The translations under genes and the position numbers were made by a program. This document shows, piece after piece, positions 1 through 8,388 of a stretch of 64,000 nucleotides of DNA; within the stretch, counting starts at the first letter, position 1, and each line of letters opens with the position of its first letter. The notes below the pieces were generated by a model. It searched no databases, had not been told where the DNA came from, and was given only the letters and a program-made list of their open reading frames with translations. The stretch is from NCBI GenBank assembly GCA_000155435.1, contig DS990263.1, positions 484,300 through 548,299 of the forward strand. Reading direction: 5' to 3'. The stretch is from Clostridiales bacterium 1_7_47FAA (GTDB lineage: Bacteria > Bacillota > Clostridia > Lachnospirales > Lachnospiraceae).

Positions 1-1
1 C

Positions 2-349
2 AGCATATCCCTTGATGATGCGCTGGGTAACCAGGATGCGGTGCAGCCTCTTTATACTACAGGGACTGTTTTCCATGTGTATGTGGAACAGGAACTGGAG
101 GACTGGAGAAGTGCAAGGGATGTGCTCCACAAGATCATCACGGAACATGATATCCCCTGCTGTACCTTATCCCCGGTCTATTCCATCTGTCCTTCCTGCG
201 GCTATCTGCGCGGAAGCCAGGAGGTGTGTCCGAAGTGTGGGGCTGCCGCGGATATCTACAGCCGGATTGCCGGATATTACAGGCCGGTGCATGACTGGAA
301 TGACGGCAAGGCCCAGGAATTTAAAAACAGGATTATGTTCCATATCTGA
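2..349 (+). CDS. nrdD: Anaerobic ribonucleoside-triphosphate reductase, C-terminal fragment
   Basis: This is the last 115 codons of a class III ribonucleotide reductase; the 5' part lies outside the window. The enzyme makes deoxyribonucleotides under anoxic conditions with a glycyl radical. Visible family features are two CxxC pairs (CPSCG and CPKCG) that bind the C-terminal zinc, followed by SRIAGYYRPV, which contains the glycine of the radical motif RxxGY, and the typical ending NDGKAQEFKNR. The reading frame is open from base 2. No nrdG activase gene follows; the next gene is an unrelated signalling protein 29 bases downstream, so the activase must lie elsewhere. The identification is firm for the part that can be seen. 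Confidence 0.93.
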   Translation, partial: SISLDDALGNQDAVQPLYTTGTVFHVYVEQELEDWRSARDVLHKIITEHDIPCCTLSPVYSICPSCGYLRGSQEVCPKCGAAADIYSRIAGYYRPVHDWNDGKAQEFKNRIMFHI

Positions 350-378
350 ACATGCCCGGACAGAAGGGGGTAACAAAT

Positions 379-3300
379 ATGATACAGTCAGGGGAGGCTG
401 CAAGAACCGTAAAACGGTTTTTTGATGCGTATCTGAACCAGAGGGATATTGGGAATACGCTTGGGTGCCTGACCGAGGGGATACACTGGGTGGGAACCGG
501 GAAGTCGGAGATGGTGTATGGCCGCAGCCAGGCAGAAGAGGCGCTTCAGGCGGAATTTTCCCAAGCTCCGGAATCCTGCAGGATTGAATATGAGAGCGTT
601 GAGGAGGCATATGGGACGGATGATTGCGCCCTGGTACTTCTCACTGCCACGGTATATCCGGGGACGCCATCCGGCACGGCCATGTGGTTCAGGGTGTCTG
701 CTGCCTGTGTCGAGGATAGGGATGGTATATGCCGCATTGCATCCATCCACGCATCCACCCCTGACAGCCGGCAGGAGGAAGGCAGTTTCTTTCCGTCATC
801 CGGTCTGAGCCGGTCCGAGATGGAGGCCCGTCTGGGAGCCAAAGCCCTGGATATCCTGGGAAAGAATATTCCGGGCGGAATGATGGGAGGATATCTGGAA
901 CCGGATTTTCCTTTATATTATGTCAATGATTTCATGCTTTCCTATCTGGGATATACATATGAGGAATTCGTGAAGGCAATTGAAGGGAAAGTGATTAACT
1001 GCATGCATCCGGATGACCGGAAACAGGTGGATGACCTGGTGACAGGGGCCTTTGAGAAAGGCACTGACTACGAGGTGCAGTACAGGATGAGGAAAAAGGA
1101 CGGCAGTTATATCTGGGTCAATGATGTGGGGAAAAAGGGATGGTCTGAGGATGGACAGGAGGTCTGTATCAGTGTTATCCGGGATATTTCCGAGGAAGTG
1201 GAATCCAGGATACGCCTGGAAAAGCAGGCCAGGGAACAGGAACAGCTGGCAGACCAGTACAATCACCTGCTGCAGTCCGTGCTCTGCGGTATCGTGCAGT
1301 ATCATCCAACCAGCCATGGTGTGGTGTTCAGGAATGCCAACAGGGAAGCAATCCGTATCTTCGGATATACTGAGGAAGAGTTCTGGGCCAGGAAGTACTG
1401 GCGGATGGATAACCTGGTTGCAGAAGAGGACCGGGATTATATTGGGGATGTGTTTGCAAAGCTTAGTAAACCGGGAGATAAGGCCAGCTATGAATACCGG
1501 CTGCGCCGGCAGGACGGCAGTCCATGCTGGATCATCGGCAGCGCCGAGGTACTGTCAGACAGCAGCAACCAGGCATACATCCAAAGTGTGTATCTGGACA
1601 TTAATGAGAGCAAAAAGGCAGAGCAGCGCAATCAGCGTCTCACAGACCAGCTGGAGGCCAGCGATAAGGTGCTTCATATGGCATTGGAGCATACTACAAC
1701 CAGTGAATTTTATTATTATCCGGATACCAGGGAATGTATGGTGCCGGCCAGGACCAGTGAACTGTATTGCTGCCAGGAACATTACGACAACCTGCCCTAC
1801 AGCTTTGCCATGGAACGGGTGGATGAACCGTTCCGGCCTGCTTTTTATGAGATGTATGAGCGCATCCATCATGGTGAGCGCACCGCAAGCTGTGAATTCA
1901 GGGGGCGCAACCAGGCGTTCTGGTGCAGGCAGACCTTGTCTGTCATCCTGCGCAATGATGATGGCTCCCCCAGGCTTGTCATCGGCATCGTGGAAAACAT
2001 CACACGGCAGAAAACAGCGGAGGAGGCGCTTGTAAAGGCAAGGACACGGGACAGCCTTACGGGCCTTTATAACAGGGAAAGCGGTATCCGTCTGGTGCAG
2101 GAATGCATGTCGGACAGGGGGCCGGGGGAACATGGGGTCCTGATGCTTCTGGACATGGATGGATTTGAGGACGTGAACCAGAAGGAGGGCAGGATTTTTG
2201 GGGATGTGGTACTCCAGGAAGTCGCTGATATCCTCCGGGCGGAAGCTGGGAAGGACAGTATCCCGGTCCGGCTTGGCGGGGACGAATTCATGCTTTATGT
2301 GAAAAACAGCAATAAGGCACAGGCAACGGTCATAGGTCCCAGGATTGCAGGCCAGGTACAGAATGTTTTTGTGAATATGGAAAAGGATATACATGTCTCG
2401 GTCAGCATCGGGATGTGCAGCACCGAGGTGACAGAGGAATATAATGCCCTTTACCGCTGTGCGGAGAGCACGCTCAAATACGTTAAGGAGAATGGAAAAG
2501 GCCGGGCGGCCTGTTATCTGGACACTTCCAATGAACTGGGAGTGTTCCTGACACAGCTCTATACGGAAGAGCATCCTCTCAATGCAATCGAGATGGAGAC
2601 ATCACATCTGGATGACGACTTGGTATCCTTTGCGCTGGACCTTCTCGGCAAGTCCAAAAACCTGGATGACGCTGTGTTCCTGCTGCTTTCCAGAATCGGC
2701 AAGAAGTACTGCCTGGACCGGGTATCCATTATTGAAGCCAGCCAGGCCTATCTGTCCTACCGCTTTTCCTATCAGTGGGCGCGCAACCGGGCGGACCTTC
2801 AGCTGGGACAGGATTTCTATGCCTCCAAGGAGGATTTTGATATCTGCTCCAATATGTATGATGAGGATGGCCTGGCTGACCATAATGTCCGGGACGGAAT
2901 CTCACGGATTGCATCATGCCTCCATGCAGGTATCTGGAACTATGGGGAGTATGTGGGTTCCATGAGCTTTGAGGTGGATGAGCCGGATTATCAGTGGTCA
3001 CAGGAACAGCGCAAACTCTTAAAGGAACTGGTCAGGATTGTCCCATCCTTTGTCATGAAATCCAAAGCAGATGCGGTCAGCAAGGCCAAGACGGATTTCC
3101 TTTCCCGTATGAGCCACGAGATAAGGACACCCATGAACGCCATCAGCGGCATGACCACCATTGCCAAAAATGTCCTGGATGACAGGGAGAAAACACTGGA
3201 CTGCCTGGAGAAGATTGAATCAGCCAACACCTATCTGCTGGACCTGATTAATGACATACTGGATATGTCCCGCATTGAGAGCGGTAAAATGGAACTGAGC

Positions 3301-4233
3301 ACCAGCCCCATGGACCTTAGGCAGCAGATAGACGGGCTGGAAGCCCTGTTCCGTACACAGGCAGAGGAAAAGCACCTGGATATGAGGTTTGAGAACAGAT
3401 ACAGCAGTACCAGGCTGCTCATTGCAGATGGACTGCGGCTGAACCAGGTGCTGATCAACATTATTGGGAATGCGGTTAAATTCACGGAGCAGGGCGGCAT
3501 CACGGTAAAAGTGGAGCAGCTGGAGGAGTCGCCCAGGGCAGTCCTTAGGTTTTCCGTTGCCGATACTGGAATCGGAATAGAACCGTCAGCCCTGGACCGT
3601 ATCTTTAACGCCTTCGAACAGGCGGAGGCAGGAACAGCGGCCAGCTATGGGGGAACCGGCCTTGGACTGTCCATTGCCAGCCGACTGGTGCAGATGATGG
3701 GCGGTACCCTGGAAGTGAGCAGCCAGATAGGAAAAGGCTCTGAATTTTTCTTTACACTGGGCTTTGATTATGCCCAGGAAGCCATATCCGATATACCGCA
3801 GGACGAAGCCGTCCCCCTGCCTGATTTCCATGGACGCCGTATCCTGCTGGCAGAGGACAACGAAATCAACCGGGAGATTGCACAGAGCATCCTTGAAATG
3901 AACGGATTTTCCGTAACCTGCGCCGTTGACGGACGCGAGGCCCTGGATTGCTTCTGCGGCAGTGGGCCAGGGGAATTTGATGCCATACTGATGGATATCC
4001 GCATGCCTGTCATGGATGGCCTGGAGGCTGCCAGGCAGATACGTACTTCGGGAAAGCCGGATTCCAGGACCATTCCCATAATAGCCCTTACTGCCAATGC
4101 ATTTGATGAGGATACGAAGAAATCCATTGAAAGTGGTATGGACGGGCACCTGTCAAAGCCAATCCAGGTAGGACTTATGATGGAACTTTTGGGGAAATGC
4201 ATTGCGAATCATACGGAAAAGAAAAAACATTAA
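379..4233 (+). CDS. Hybrid sensor histidine kinase/response regulator with SnoaL, PAS, GGDEF and GAF domains
   Basis: A 1284-residue cytoplasmic signalling protein with no obvious membrane segment. In order: a SnoaL/NTF2-like domain (about 8-130), three PAS-type regions (about 150-270, 290-410, 430-560), a GGDEF domain with intact RLGGDEF (GGDEF at 633-637), a GAF-like region (about 740-890), HisKA with SHEIRTP (His about 913), a HATPase domain ending in GGTGLGLSIA, and a receiver domain (from about 1154) with phospho-acceptor Asp about 1206 in MDIRMPVMDG. The start at 379 is chosen because AAGGGGGT lies 8 bases upstream; an in-frame ATG at 352 lacks such a site. Fusing a potentially active diguanylate cyclase to a complete hybrid kinase in one chain is unusual. 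The input signal and output partner are unknown. Confidence 0.9.
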   Translation: MIQSGEAARTVKRFFDAYLNQRDIGNTLGCLTEGIHWVGTGKSEMVYGRSQAEEALQAEFSQAPESCRIEYESVEEAYGTDDCALVLLTATVYPGTPSGTAMWFRVSAACVEDRDGICRIASIHASTPDSRQEEGSFFPSSGLSRSEMEARLGAKALDILGKNIPGGMMGGYLEPDFPLYYVNDFMLSYLGYTYEEFVKAIEGKVINCMHPDDRKQVDDLVTGAFEKGTDYEVQYRMRKKDGSYIWVNDVGKKGWSEDGQEVCISVIRDISEEVESRIRLEKQAREQEQLADQYNHLLQSVLCGIVQYHPTSHGVVFRNANREAIRIFGYTEEEFWARKYWRMDNLVAEEDRDYIGDVFAKLSKPGDKASYEYRLRRQDGSPCWIIGSAEVLSDSSNQAYIQSVYLDINESKKAEQRNQRLTDQLEASDKVLHMALEHTTTSEFYYYPDTRECMVPARTSELYCCQEHYDNLPYSFAMERVDEPFRPAFYEMYERIHHGERTASCEFRGRNQAFWCRQTLSVILRNDDGSPRLVIGIVENITRQKTAEEALVKARTRDSLTGLYNRESGIRLVQECMSDRGPGEHGVLMLLDMDGFEDVNQKEGRIFGDVVLQEVADILRAEAGKDSIPVRLGGDEFMLYVKNSNKAQATVIGPRIAGQVQNVFVNMEKDIHVSVSIGMCSTEVTEEYNALYRCAESTLKYVKENGKGRAACYLDTSNELGVFLTQLYTEEHPLNAIEMETSHLDDDLVSFALDLLGKSKNLDDAVFLLLSRIGKKYCLDRVSIIEASQAYLSYRFSYQWARNRADLQLGQDFYASKEDFDICSNMYDEDGLADHNVRDGISRIASCLHAGIWNYGEYVGSMSFEVDEPDYQWSQEQRKLLKELVRIVPSFVMKSKADAVSKAKTDFLSRMSHEIRTPMNAISGMTTIAKNVLDDREKTLDCLEKIESANTYLLDLINDILDMSRIESGKMELSTSPMDLRQQIDGLEALFRTQAEEKHLDMRFENRYSSTRLLIADGLRLNQVLINIIGNAVKFTEQGGITVKVEQLEESPRAVLRFSVADTGIGIEPSALDRIFNAFEQAEAGTAASYGGTGLGLSIASRLVQMMGGTLEVSSQIGKGSEFFFTLGFDYAQEAISDIPQDEAVPLPDFHGRRILLAEDNEINREIAQSILEMNGFSVTCAVDGREALDCFCGSGPGEFDAILMDIRMPVMDGLEAARQIRTSGKPDSRTIPIIALTANAFDEDTKKSIESGMDGHLSKPIQVGLMMELLGKCIANHTEKKKH

Positions 4234-4380
4234 GATGCATAGGGTTAAAGGATACGGATACAATCAAGGAAATGATTGGAAATATGGAATAAAGCGGGAA
4301 AGGAAAATATGGCTTGGACTTGAAATCATGCATACTTTCTGACAGGATACAAAAACTATCACCAGACAGGAGGTATCATT

Positions 4381-4590
4381 ATGGCAAAAGCAGGTATGAG
4401 ACGGCCAAGTCCCTATGACCCGGATAACCATGGGACAGAAAACCATCACAAGATGAATCATCCGAAAAATGAACAGGCACAGGTGCCGGAGATTCAGGGC
4501 GCGGCAAAAAACGGGAATGCCAAGGCAGGCCCCATCAATGCCCCCAACTGGGCAAGGGATGATTATAAGACAGGCGATAAGTATAATTAA
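4381..4590 (+). CDS. Small hydrophilic conserved-type protein
   Basis: A 69-residue protein preceded by a strong AGGAGG site. It is rich in Asn, Pro, Lys and His, has no hydrophobic segment, and contains PNWARDDYKTGDKYN at its C-terminus. I do not recognise a characterised family. The composition, with few bulky residues, recalls small basic proteins of sporulating Firmicutes, but this is only an impression. It stands alone between the hybrid kinase and an intergenic stretch of about 290 bases. Coding status is supported by the ribosome binding site and a clean open frame; function is unknown. Confidence 0.6.
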   Translation: MAKAGMRRPSPYDPDNHGTENHHKMNHPKNEQAQVPEIQGAAKNGNAKAGPINAPNWARDDYKTGDKYN

Positions 4591-4883
4591 GGTTTTCATT
4601 CTATGCAATGAAACAAAAAAACAGACAGCCCCATGATACTGGTATTGATTCTGATAACGGGTTATGGGGTGATTCTTATATTATGACCATAGGTGGGGGA
4701 AACCTTCCAGCCGGAATATTTGAAGGGGGTCCATGCGATTATATGGGCAGACGTGATGGACCGGAGCGGCCGGAATAGGGGCGGTAAACATAAATTATTG
4801 TTTAAATTCCGGCTGTCGAATTGCAAAAGTCAGGTAATTATGGTAATATATAGTTAAAATTCAGAAGAAGGAAGGTACTGGTT
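4591..4883 (+). promoter_or_regulatory. Intergenic region with a sigma-A promoter for the 4884 gene
   Basis: This 293-base gap holds no convincing gene. Near its end a good sigma-A promoter is seen: -35 TTGCAA at 4821-4826, a 17-base spacer, and -10 TAATAT at 4844-4849, followed by GAAGGAAGG as the ribosome binding site of the next gene. Earlier in the gap CCCCAT and ATGGGG (within 4633-4670) could pair over a long loop, but no T-tract follows, so I do not call it a terminator. Confidence 0.55.
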
Positions 4884-5243
4884 ATGGATAAGGAAGTATT
4901 AAGTTTTGTTGTAGAAAAGACTAACGAGTTAATAAACGCAGCATCCTGCAACAGCGAGACAAAGGCAGCCGCAGAGGCATGGCTGGCAGCGGTGGGAACT
5001 GACGGCGAGGCGGAAGCAACCAAAACATATGTGAAGGAACTGGAAGCAGACATCATGCCGATTGATGGTTTAATCGGATTTGCGGAGTCGGATGCCGGAG
5101 CACAGGTATTTGGAGCGGACCACGCCAGGGTTGTGGCTGCCCATGCCAAGGAAATCAAGGCTGCAGGGGCGAAATATTGTGATTGCCCGGCCTGCGCGGC
5201 AGTAGAGGCAATCCTTAATAAAAAGGAAAGCATCCTCGGATAG
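4884..5243 (+). CDS. Small conserved cytosolic protein with CDCPAC motif
   Basis: A 119-residue, Ala- and Glu-rich, probably all-helical soluble protein. It has one Cys near the N-terminus and a C-terminal CDCPACAAVEAIL motif that could bind a metal or form a disulfide. I recall similar short proteins in Lachnospiraceae carrying automatic labels such as Hsp90-related chaperone, but nothing here resembles the Hsp90 ATPase fold and I would not use that name. It has its own sigma-A promoter (4821-4849) and a hairpin with a T-run just downstream (5273-5310), so it is probably a single-gene transcript. Function unknown. Confidence 0.75.
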   Translation: MDKEVLSFVVEKTNELINAASCNSETKAAAEAWLAAVGTDGEAEATKTYVKELEADIMPIDGLIGFAESDAGAQVFGADHARVVAAHAKEIKAAGAKYCDCPACAAVEAILNKKESILG

Positions 5244-5272
5244 AAGCAGCTGAATAACAGGAACATTACATA

Positions 5273-5310
5273 GGGCATCAGTCATATTAATGATTGGTGC
5301 CTTTTCTTTA
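5273..5310 (+). terminator. Rho-independent terminator after the 4884 gene
   Basis: An imperfect inverted repeat, GGCATCAgTCAT pairing with ATGAtTGGTGCC (with G-U pairs), is followed directly by TTTTCTTTA. It sits 30 bases after the stop codon at 5243. Confidence 0.75.
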
Positions 5311-5366
5311 CCGCATAATCCGGTAGGTGGGTTAAAGACATGGGCGCAGGAATAGGATTCATAATA

Positions 5367-5395
5367 TTGATATTTCAGCCATGTTTTGCTATACT
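5367..5395 (+). promoter_or_regulatory. Sigma-A promoter upstream of the repeated-domain protein
   Basis: TTGATA at 5367-5372, a 17-base spacer and TATACT at 5390-5395. It lies inside the possible N-terminal extension of the following gene, which argues that translation starts downstream, at 5499. Confidence 0.6.
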
Positions 5396-5498
5396 AAGTG
5401 CTATATATGCATATGAACAAGGACGTACATGGGCGACAGCCGGTTTGAAGCACAAGTATATACAAAGCATCATTTCTTTGCGAAAGAGTTGGAATAAG

Positions 5499-6071
5499 AT
5501 GAATAAGACACATATATTTGAGATTATGAATGGGAATTTTATAGCAGGGGCTAATCCGAGATTAGAGCGCCATGTGCGAAATGAATTTACTGAGAGTTCT
5601 GACTGCCTGGAGGCGTATAACAAAATATACGAAGCGCGGGTACGTATGGGGAAACGGCTGGGGACCGGAGAGGAAGACCCGGATATAATGGATATTGTTG
5701 ATGGTGCTGAATCAAAGATACAGTATATCTGTTTAAAGATGTATGATTACGGTGCCGGACTCCTGGCCATGACCGGTGGCGGTCAAGAGTTCCAACTGAT
5801 ACAGATAATTGAGAAAGAGTGGATGGACGCGGACCTTCATGCAGGAAAAAACATTGGACATGCCATGGCCCGGCTTGAGGAGCGGATGGGTACAGACAGC
5901 ACGGATCCGGATATACGGATCCTGGTTGAAGGCTATGAATACATAGCCCGCCGCATGGGAGTGAAGATGTATGGATATGGCGCATATTTTACAGGCCGTG
6001 TCAATACAGCCCCGGATGTCCCGGACTATTATGAAAATGCAGAAATTGTTGATAAAGACAGATTTAATTGA
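5499..6071 (+). CDS. DUF6809-like protein with two tandem repeat domains
   Basis: A 190-residue soluble protein made of two similar halves. Each half contains a pattern of the type A-x-x-R-M-x-x-R-[LM]-GT, then DPDI, then a Y-[AI] segment and MY-x-YGA; compare MGKRLGTGEEDPDIMDIV with LEERMGTDSTDPDIRILV. I associate this pattern with the uncharacterised DUF6809 family of Clostridia, with moderate certainty. The frame is open upstream to an ATG at 5340, which would add a hydrophobic N-terminus, but a sigma-A promoter lies inside that extension, so ATG 5499 is preferred although its ribosome binding site is weak. The internal duplication is clear. No catalytic motif is visible. Confidence 0.65.
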   Translation: MNKTHIFEIMNGNFIAGANPRLERHVRNEFTESSDCLEAYNKIYEARVRMGKRLGTGEEDPDIMDIVDGAESKIQYICLKMYDYGAGLLAMTGGGQEFQLIQIIEKEWMDADLHAGKNIGHAMARLEERMGTDSTDPDIRILVEGYEYIARRMGVKMYGYGAYFTGRVNTAPDVPDYYENAEIVDKDRFN

Positions 6072-6149
6072 CGATTAATTTCCGAAGATATGGTAAAATC
6101 AACATAGCAGGACACATTTGCTTTAAAAAACGATTTGGAGGGGAAGGAC

Positions 6150-7577
6150 ATGTCAAAAAGTTCAGGGATTTTACGTATCTGCGAAGAAAAGGGAATCAAG
6201 ATGATTGATTTCAAGATGACGGATTTAAGCGGCCGCTGGAGGCACATCACCATTCCGGTTGAAAGGTTTGATGATGGGATTTTTACACAGGGCATTGGTT
6301 TTGACGGCTCCAATTATGGGTATGCCCCAGTGGAAAAAAGTGATATGGTATTCATACCCAATCCGGAAACTGCTGTGGTGGATCCGTTTACAGAGATTCC
6401 CACACTGACCATGTGCGGGGATGTCTGTGTTATTGGAAAGGAAAACAGGCCTTTTGACCAGTATCCCAGGAATGTAAGCTTAAGGGCCATTGAATACATG
6501 AAGGAACAGGGGATTGCGGACCAGATGCTCATTGGGCCGGAATTTGAATTCCATCTGTTTGACAATGTGAGCTTTATGGTGGAACCGCAGCGCATGGCAT
6601 TCTCAGTGGATACCAGGCAGGCTGCCTGGAACAGCGGACGTGAGAGCGCTGACAACAAAGGTTTCCAGGTCCCTGGCGGAGGGGGATACCACATTGCCGC
6701 CCCTCAGGATGTGGCGTATAATTTAAGAAGCAGGATGTGCATGATGCTTCAGGACTGGGGCGTGGATGTGAAGTACCATCACCACGAAGTGGGCGGTTCG
6801 GGTCAGATGGAGATAGAGGTGGAACTGGGCGACATGGTGGACATGGCTGATAAGACCATGATTGTCAAATATGTTGTCCATAATGCTGCGGTCCAGGATG
6901 GAAGGACATGTACCTTCATGCCCAAGCCCATTTACAAAGAGGCCGGCAATGGAATGCATGTCCATATGCTTCTGATGAAGGATGGGGAGCCGGTTTTCTA
7001 TGACGAGGATGGTTATTCCGGACTGAGTAAAACAGCCCACTATTTTATAGGCGGCCTGTTAAAGCACGTGGCGTCCCTGTGTGCATTTACCAACCCGTCC
7101 ACCAATTCCTTCAAGCGCCTTGTGCCTGGATATGAAGCGCCGGTAACCATCGGATATGCCACATCCAACCGGAGCGCCGTCATCCGGATTCCGGCCTATG
7201 CAAAGACGCCGAAGGCAAAACGCTTCGAACTGAGGAACCCTGATGCAACAGCCAATCCATACTATGCTTATGCGGCAATCCTCATGGCCGGCCTTGACGG
7301 GATTAAGAACAGGATTGACCCTGCAGAACATGGGTGGGGACCTTTTGACTGTAATCTCTATGAACTTCCGGATGAGGAGAAGGCAAAGATCCAGTCCCTG
7401 CCAAAAAGCCTGGATGAGGCCCTGGATGCCCTGGAGGCAGACCATGGTTATCTGACCGCGGGCGGGGTGTTCCCGGAACGGCTGATTGAAGTATGGCTTA
7501 AAAAGAAACGGGAAGAAAGCCGCGAGATGTCACAGATTCCCCATCCGGCAGAGTTCCAGCGTTATTATGACCTGTGA
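6150..7577 (+). CDS. glnA: Glutamine synthetase type I
   Basis: A 475-residue cytosolic enzyme that joins ammonia to glutamate using ATP, the main entry of ammonium into metabolism. Family signatures are visible in order: the beta-grasp N-terminus with MTDLSGRWR, GFDGSNYGY, GPEFEFHLF (metal-binding Glu), HHEVGGSGQMEIE, the NGMHVHM loop, NPSTNSFKRLVPGYEAP, FELRNPDATANPYYAYAA, and NLYELP at the position of the adenylylatable tyrosine in other type I enzymes. Start: ATG 6150 with GGAGGGG upstream, rather than the earlier in-frame TTG. It is monocistronic: a strong hairpin with a T-run follows. No glnR gene is adjacent. Confidence 0.96.
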   Translation: MSKSSGILRICEEKGIKMIDFKMTDLSGRWRHITIPVERFDDGIFTQGIGFDGSNYGYAPVEKSDMVFIPNPETAVVDPFTEIPTLTMCGDVCVIGKENRPFDQYPRNVSLRAIEYMKEQGIADQMLIGPEFEFHLFDNVSFMVEPQRMAFSVDTRQAAWNSGRESADNKGFQVPGGGGYHIAAPQDVAYNLRSRMCMMLQDWGVDVKYHHHEVGGSGQMEIEVELGDMVDMADKTMIVKYVVHNAAVQDGRTCTFMPKPIYKEAGNGMHVHMLLMKDGEPVFYDEDGYSGLSKTAHYFIGGLLKHVASLCAFTNPSTNSFKRLVPGYEAPVTIGYATSNRSAVIRIPAYAKTPKAKRFELRNPDATANPYYAYAAILMAGLDGIKNRIDPAEHGWGPFDCNLYELPDEEKAKIQSLPKSLDEALDALEADHGYLTAGGVFPERLIEVWLKKKREESREMSQIPHPAEFQRYYDL

Positions 7578-7610
7578 TGATTTACCTCAGATAGGATTCA
7601 CACCGGATGG

Positions 7611-7660
7611 TGCTTCGTGCCTCACAACGTATATGCGCTGTGGGGCACAAGCTGTTTTGT
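7611..7660 (+). terminator. Rho-independent terminator of glnA
   Basis: GTGCCTCACA (7617-7626) pairs with TGTGGGGCAC (7639-7648), and GCTT/AGC extends the base of the stem. TTTT follows within a few bases. Confidence 0.7.
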
Positions 7661-7716
7661 AACCCTGCGTTTGCCAAGTGGGCGGATTCTTTTCTTGATT
7701 CAGCGGAGAGGACAAA

Positions 7717-8388
7717 ATGATTGAAGTTTATCACATTGAAGATGATAAGGCGATTGCATATGCGGTCAAAGAATATCTTGAGCAGCACAATTGCCGGGTT
7801 TCGGTTTTTACAACAATGGAAGAGGCCAGGCAGGCCATGGTACGCCAGGTTCCTGCAATGGTGCTGGTGGACTGGAACATGCCGGATGGACAGGGGGACA
7901 TGCTGTGCAGATGGATCCGATTAAGGTGGAGGGAGCTTCCTGTTATTTTCCTCACTGTACGCGGCGAATCCCATGATATGGTATCGGGTTTCAGGAACGG
8001 GGCTGATGATTATGTGGTGAAACCATTTGAACTGGAGGTCCTGTATTCACGTATCTGCGCATTGCTGCGCAGGGCAGGATATGTATCTGGGCAGTATCTT
8101 ACCTGTGACGGTATCACACTGGACACGAGCGGAATGAGGGTATTCTGCGGGAATGAGGAAGTCACCTTAAGCCAGCCGGAATATCAGGTGCTGCTGGTTT
8201 TATTGCAGAATAAAGGCAGGACCGTTCCCAGGGAAATGCTTTTAGAACAGGTATGGGACAGCAACGGGAATTATGTGAATAACAATACGCTTACGGTTAC
8301 CATCAAGCGCCTGCGCGGGAAGCTGCACCAGCCCTCCTGCCTTAAGACTATCCGCAGCTTTGGCTACCGTATGGAGGACTCCGTATGA
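7717..8388 (+). CDS. OmpR-family response regulator
   Basis: A 223-residue two-component regulator. The N-terminal receiver has the acidic pair EDD (residues 8-10), phospho-acceptor Asp in VLVDWNMPDG (about 52), the conserved Thr in FLTVRGE, and Lys in VVKPFELEVL. The C-terminal winged helix spans about 125-223 and ends TIRSFGYRM. It overlaps the kinase gene downstream by four bases (ATGA), so the two are translationally coupled. The same transcript continues into an ABC transporter, which suggests that the regulator controls an exporter for peptides or an antibiotic. The ligand cannot be read from the sequence. Confidence 0.92.
   Translation: MIEVYHIEDDKAIAYAVKEYLEQHNCRVSVFTTMEEARQAMVRQVPAMVLVDWNMPDGQGDMLCRWIRLRWRELPVIFLTVRGESHDMVSGFRNGADDYVVKPFELEVLYSRICALLRRAGYVSGQYLTCDGITLDTSGMRVFCGNEEVTLSQPEYQVLLVLLQNKGRTVPREMLLEQVWDSNGNYVNNNTLTVTIKRLRGKLHQPSCLKTIRSFGYRMEDSV

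Noticed and set aside
4884-5243. Hsp90-type chaperone
   Set aside because: The 119-residue protein has none of the GHKL ATPase motifs of Hsp90.
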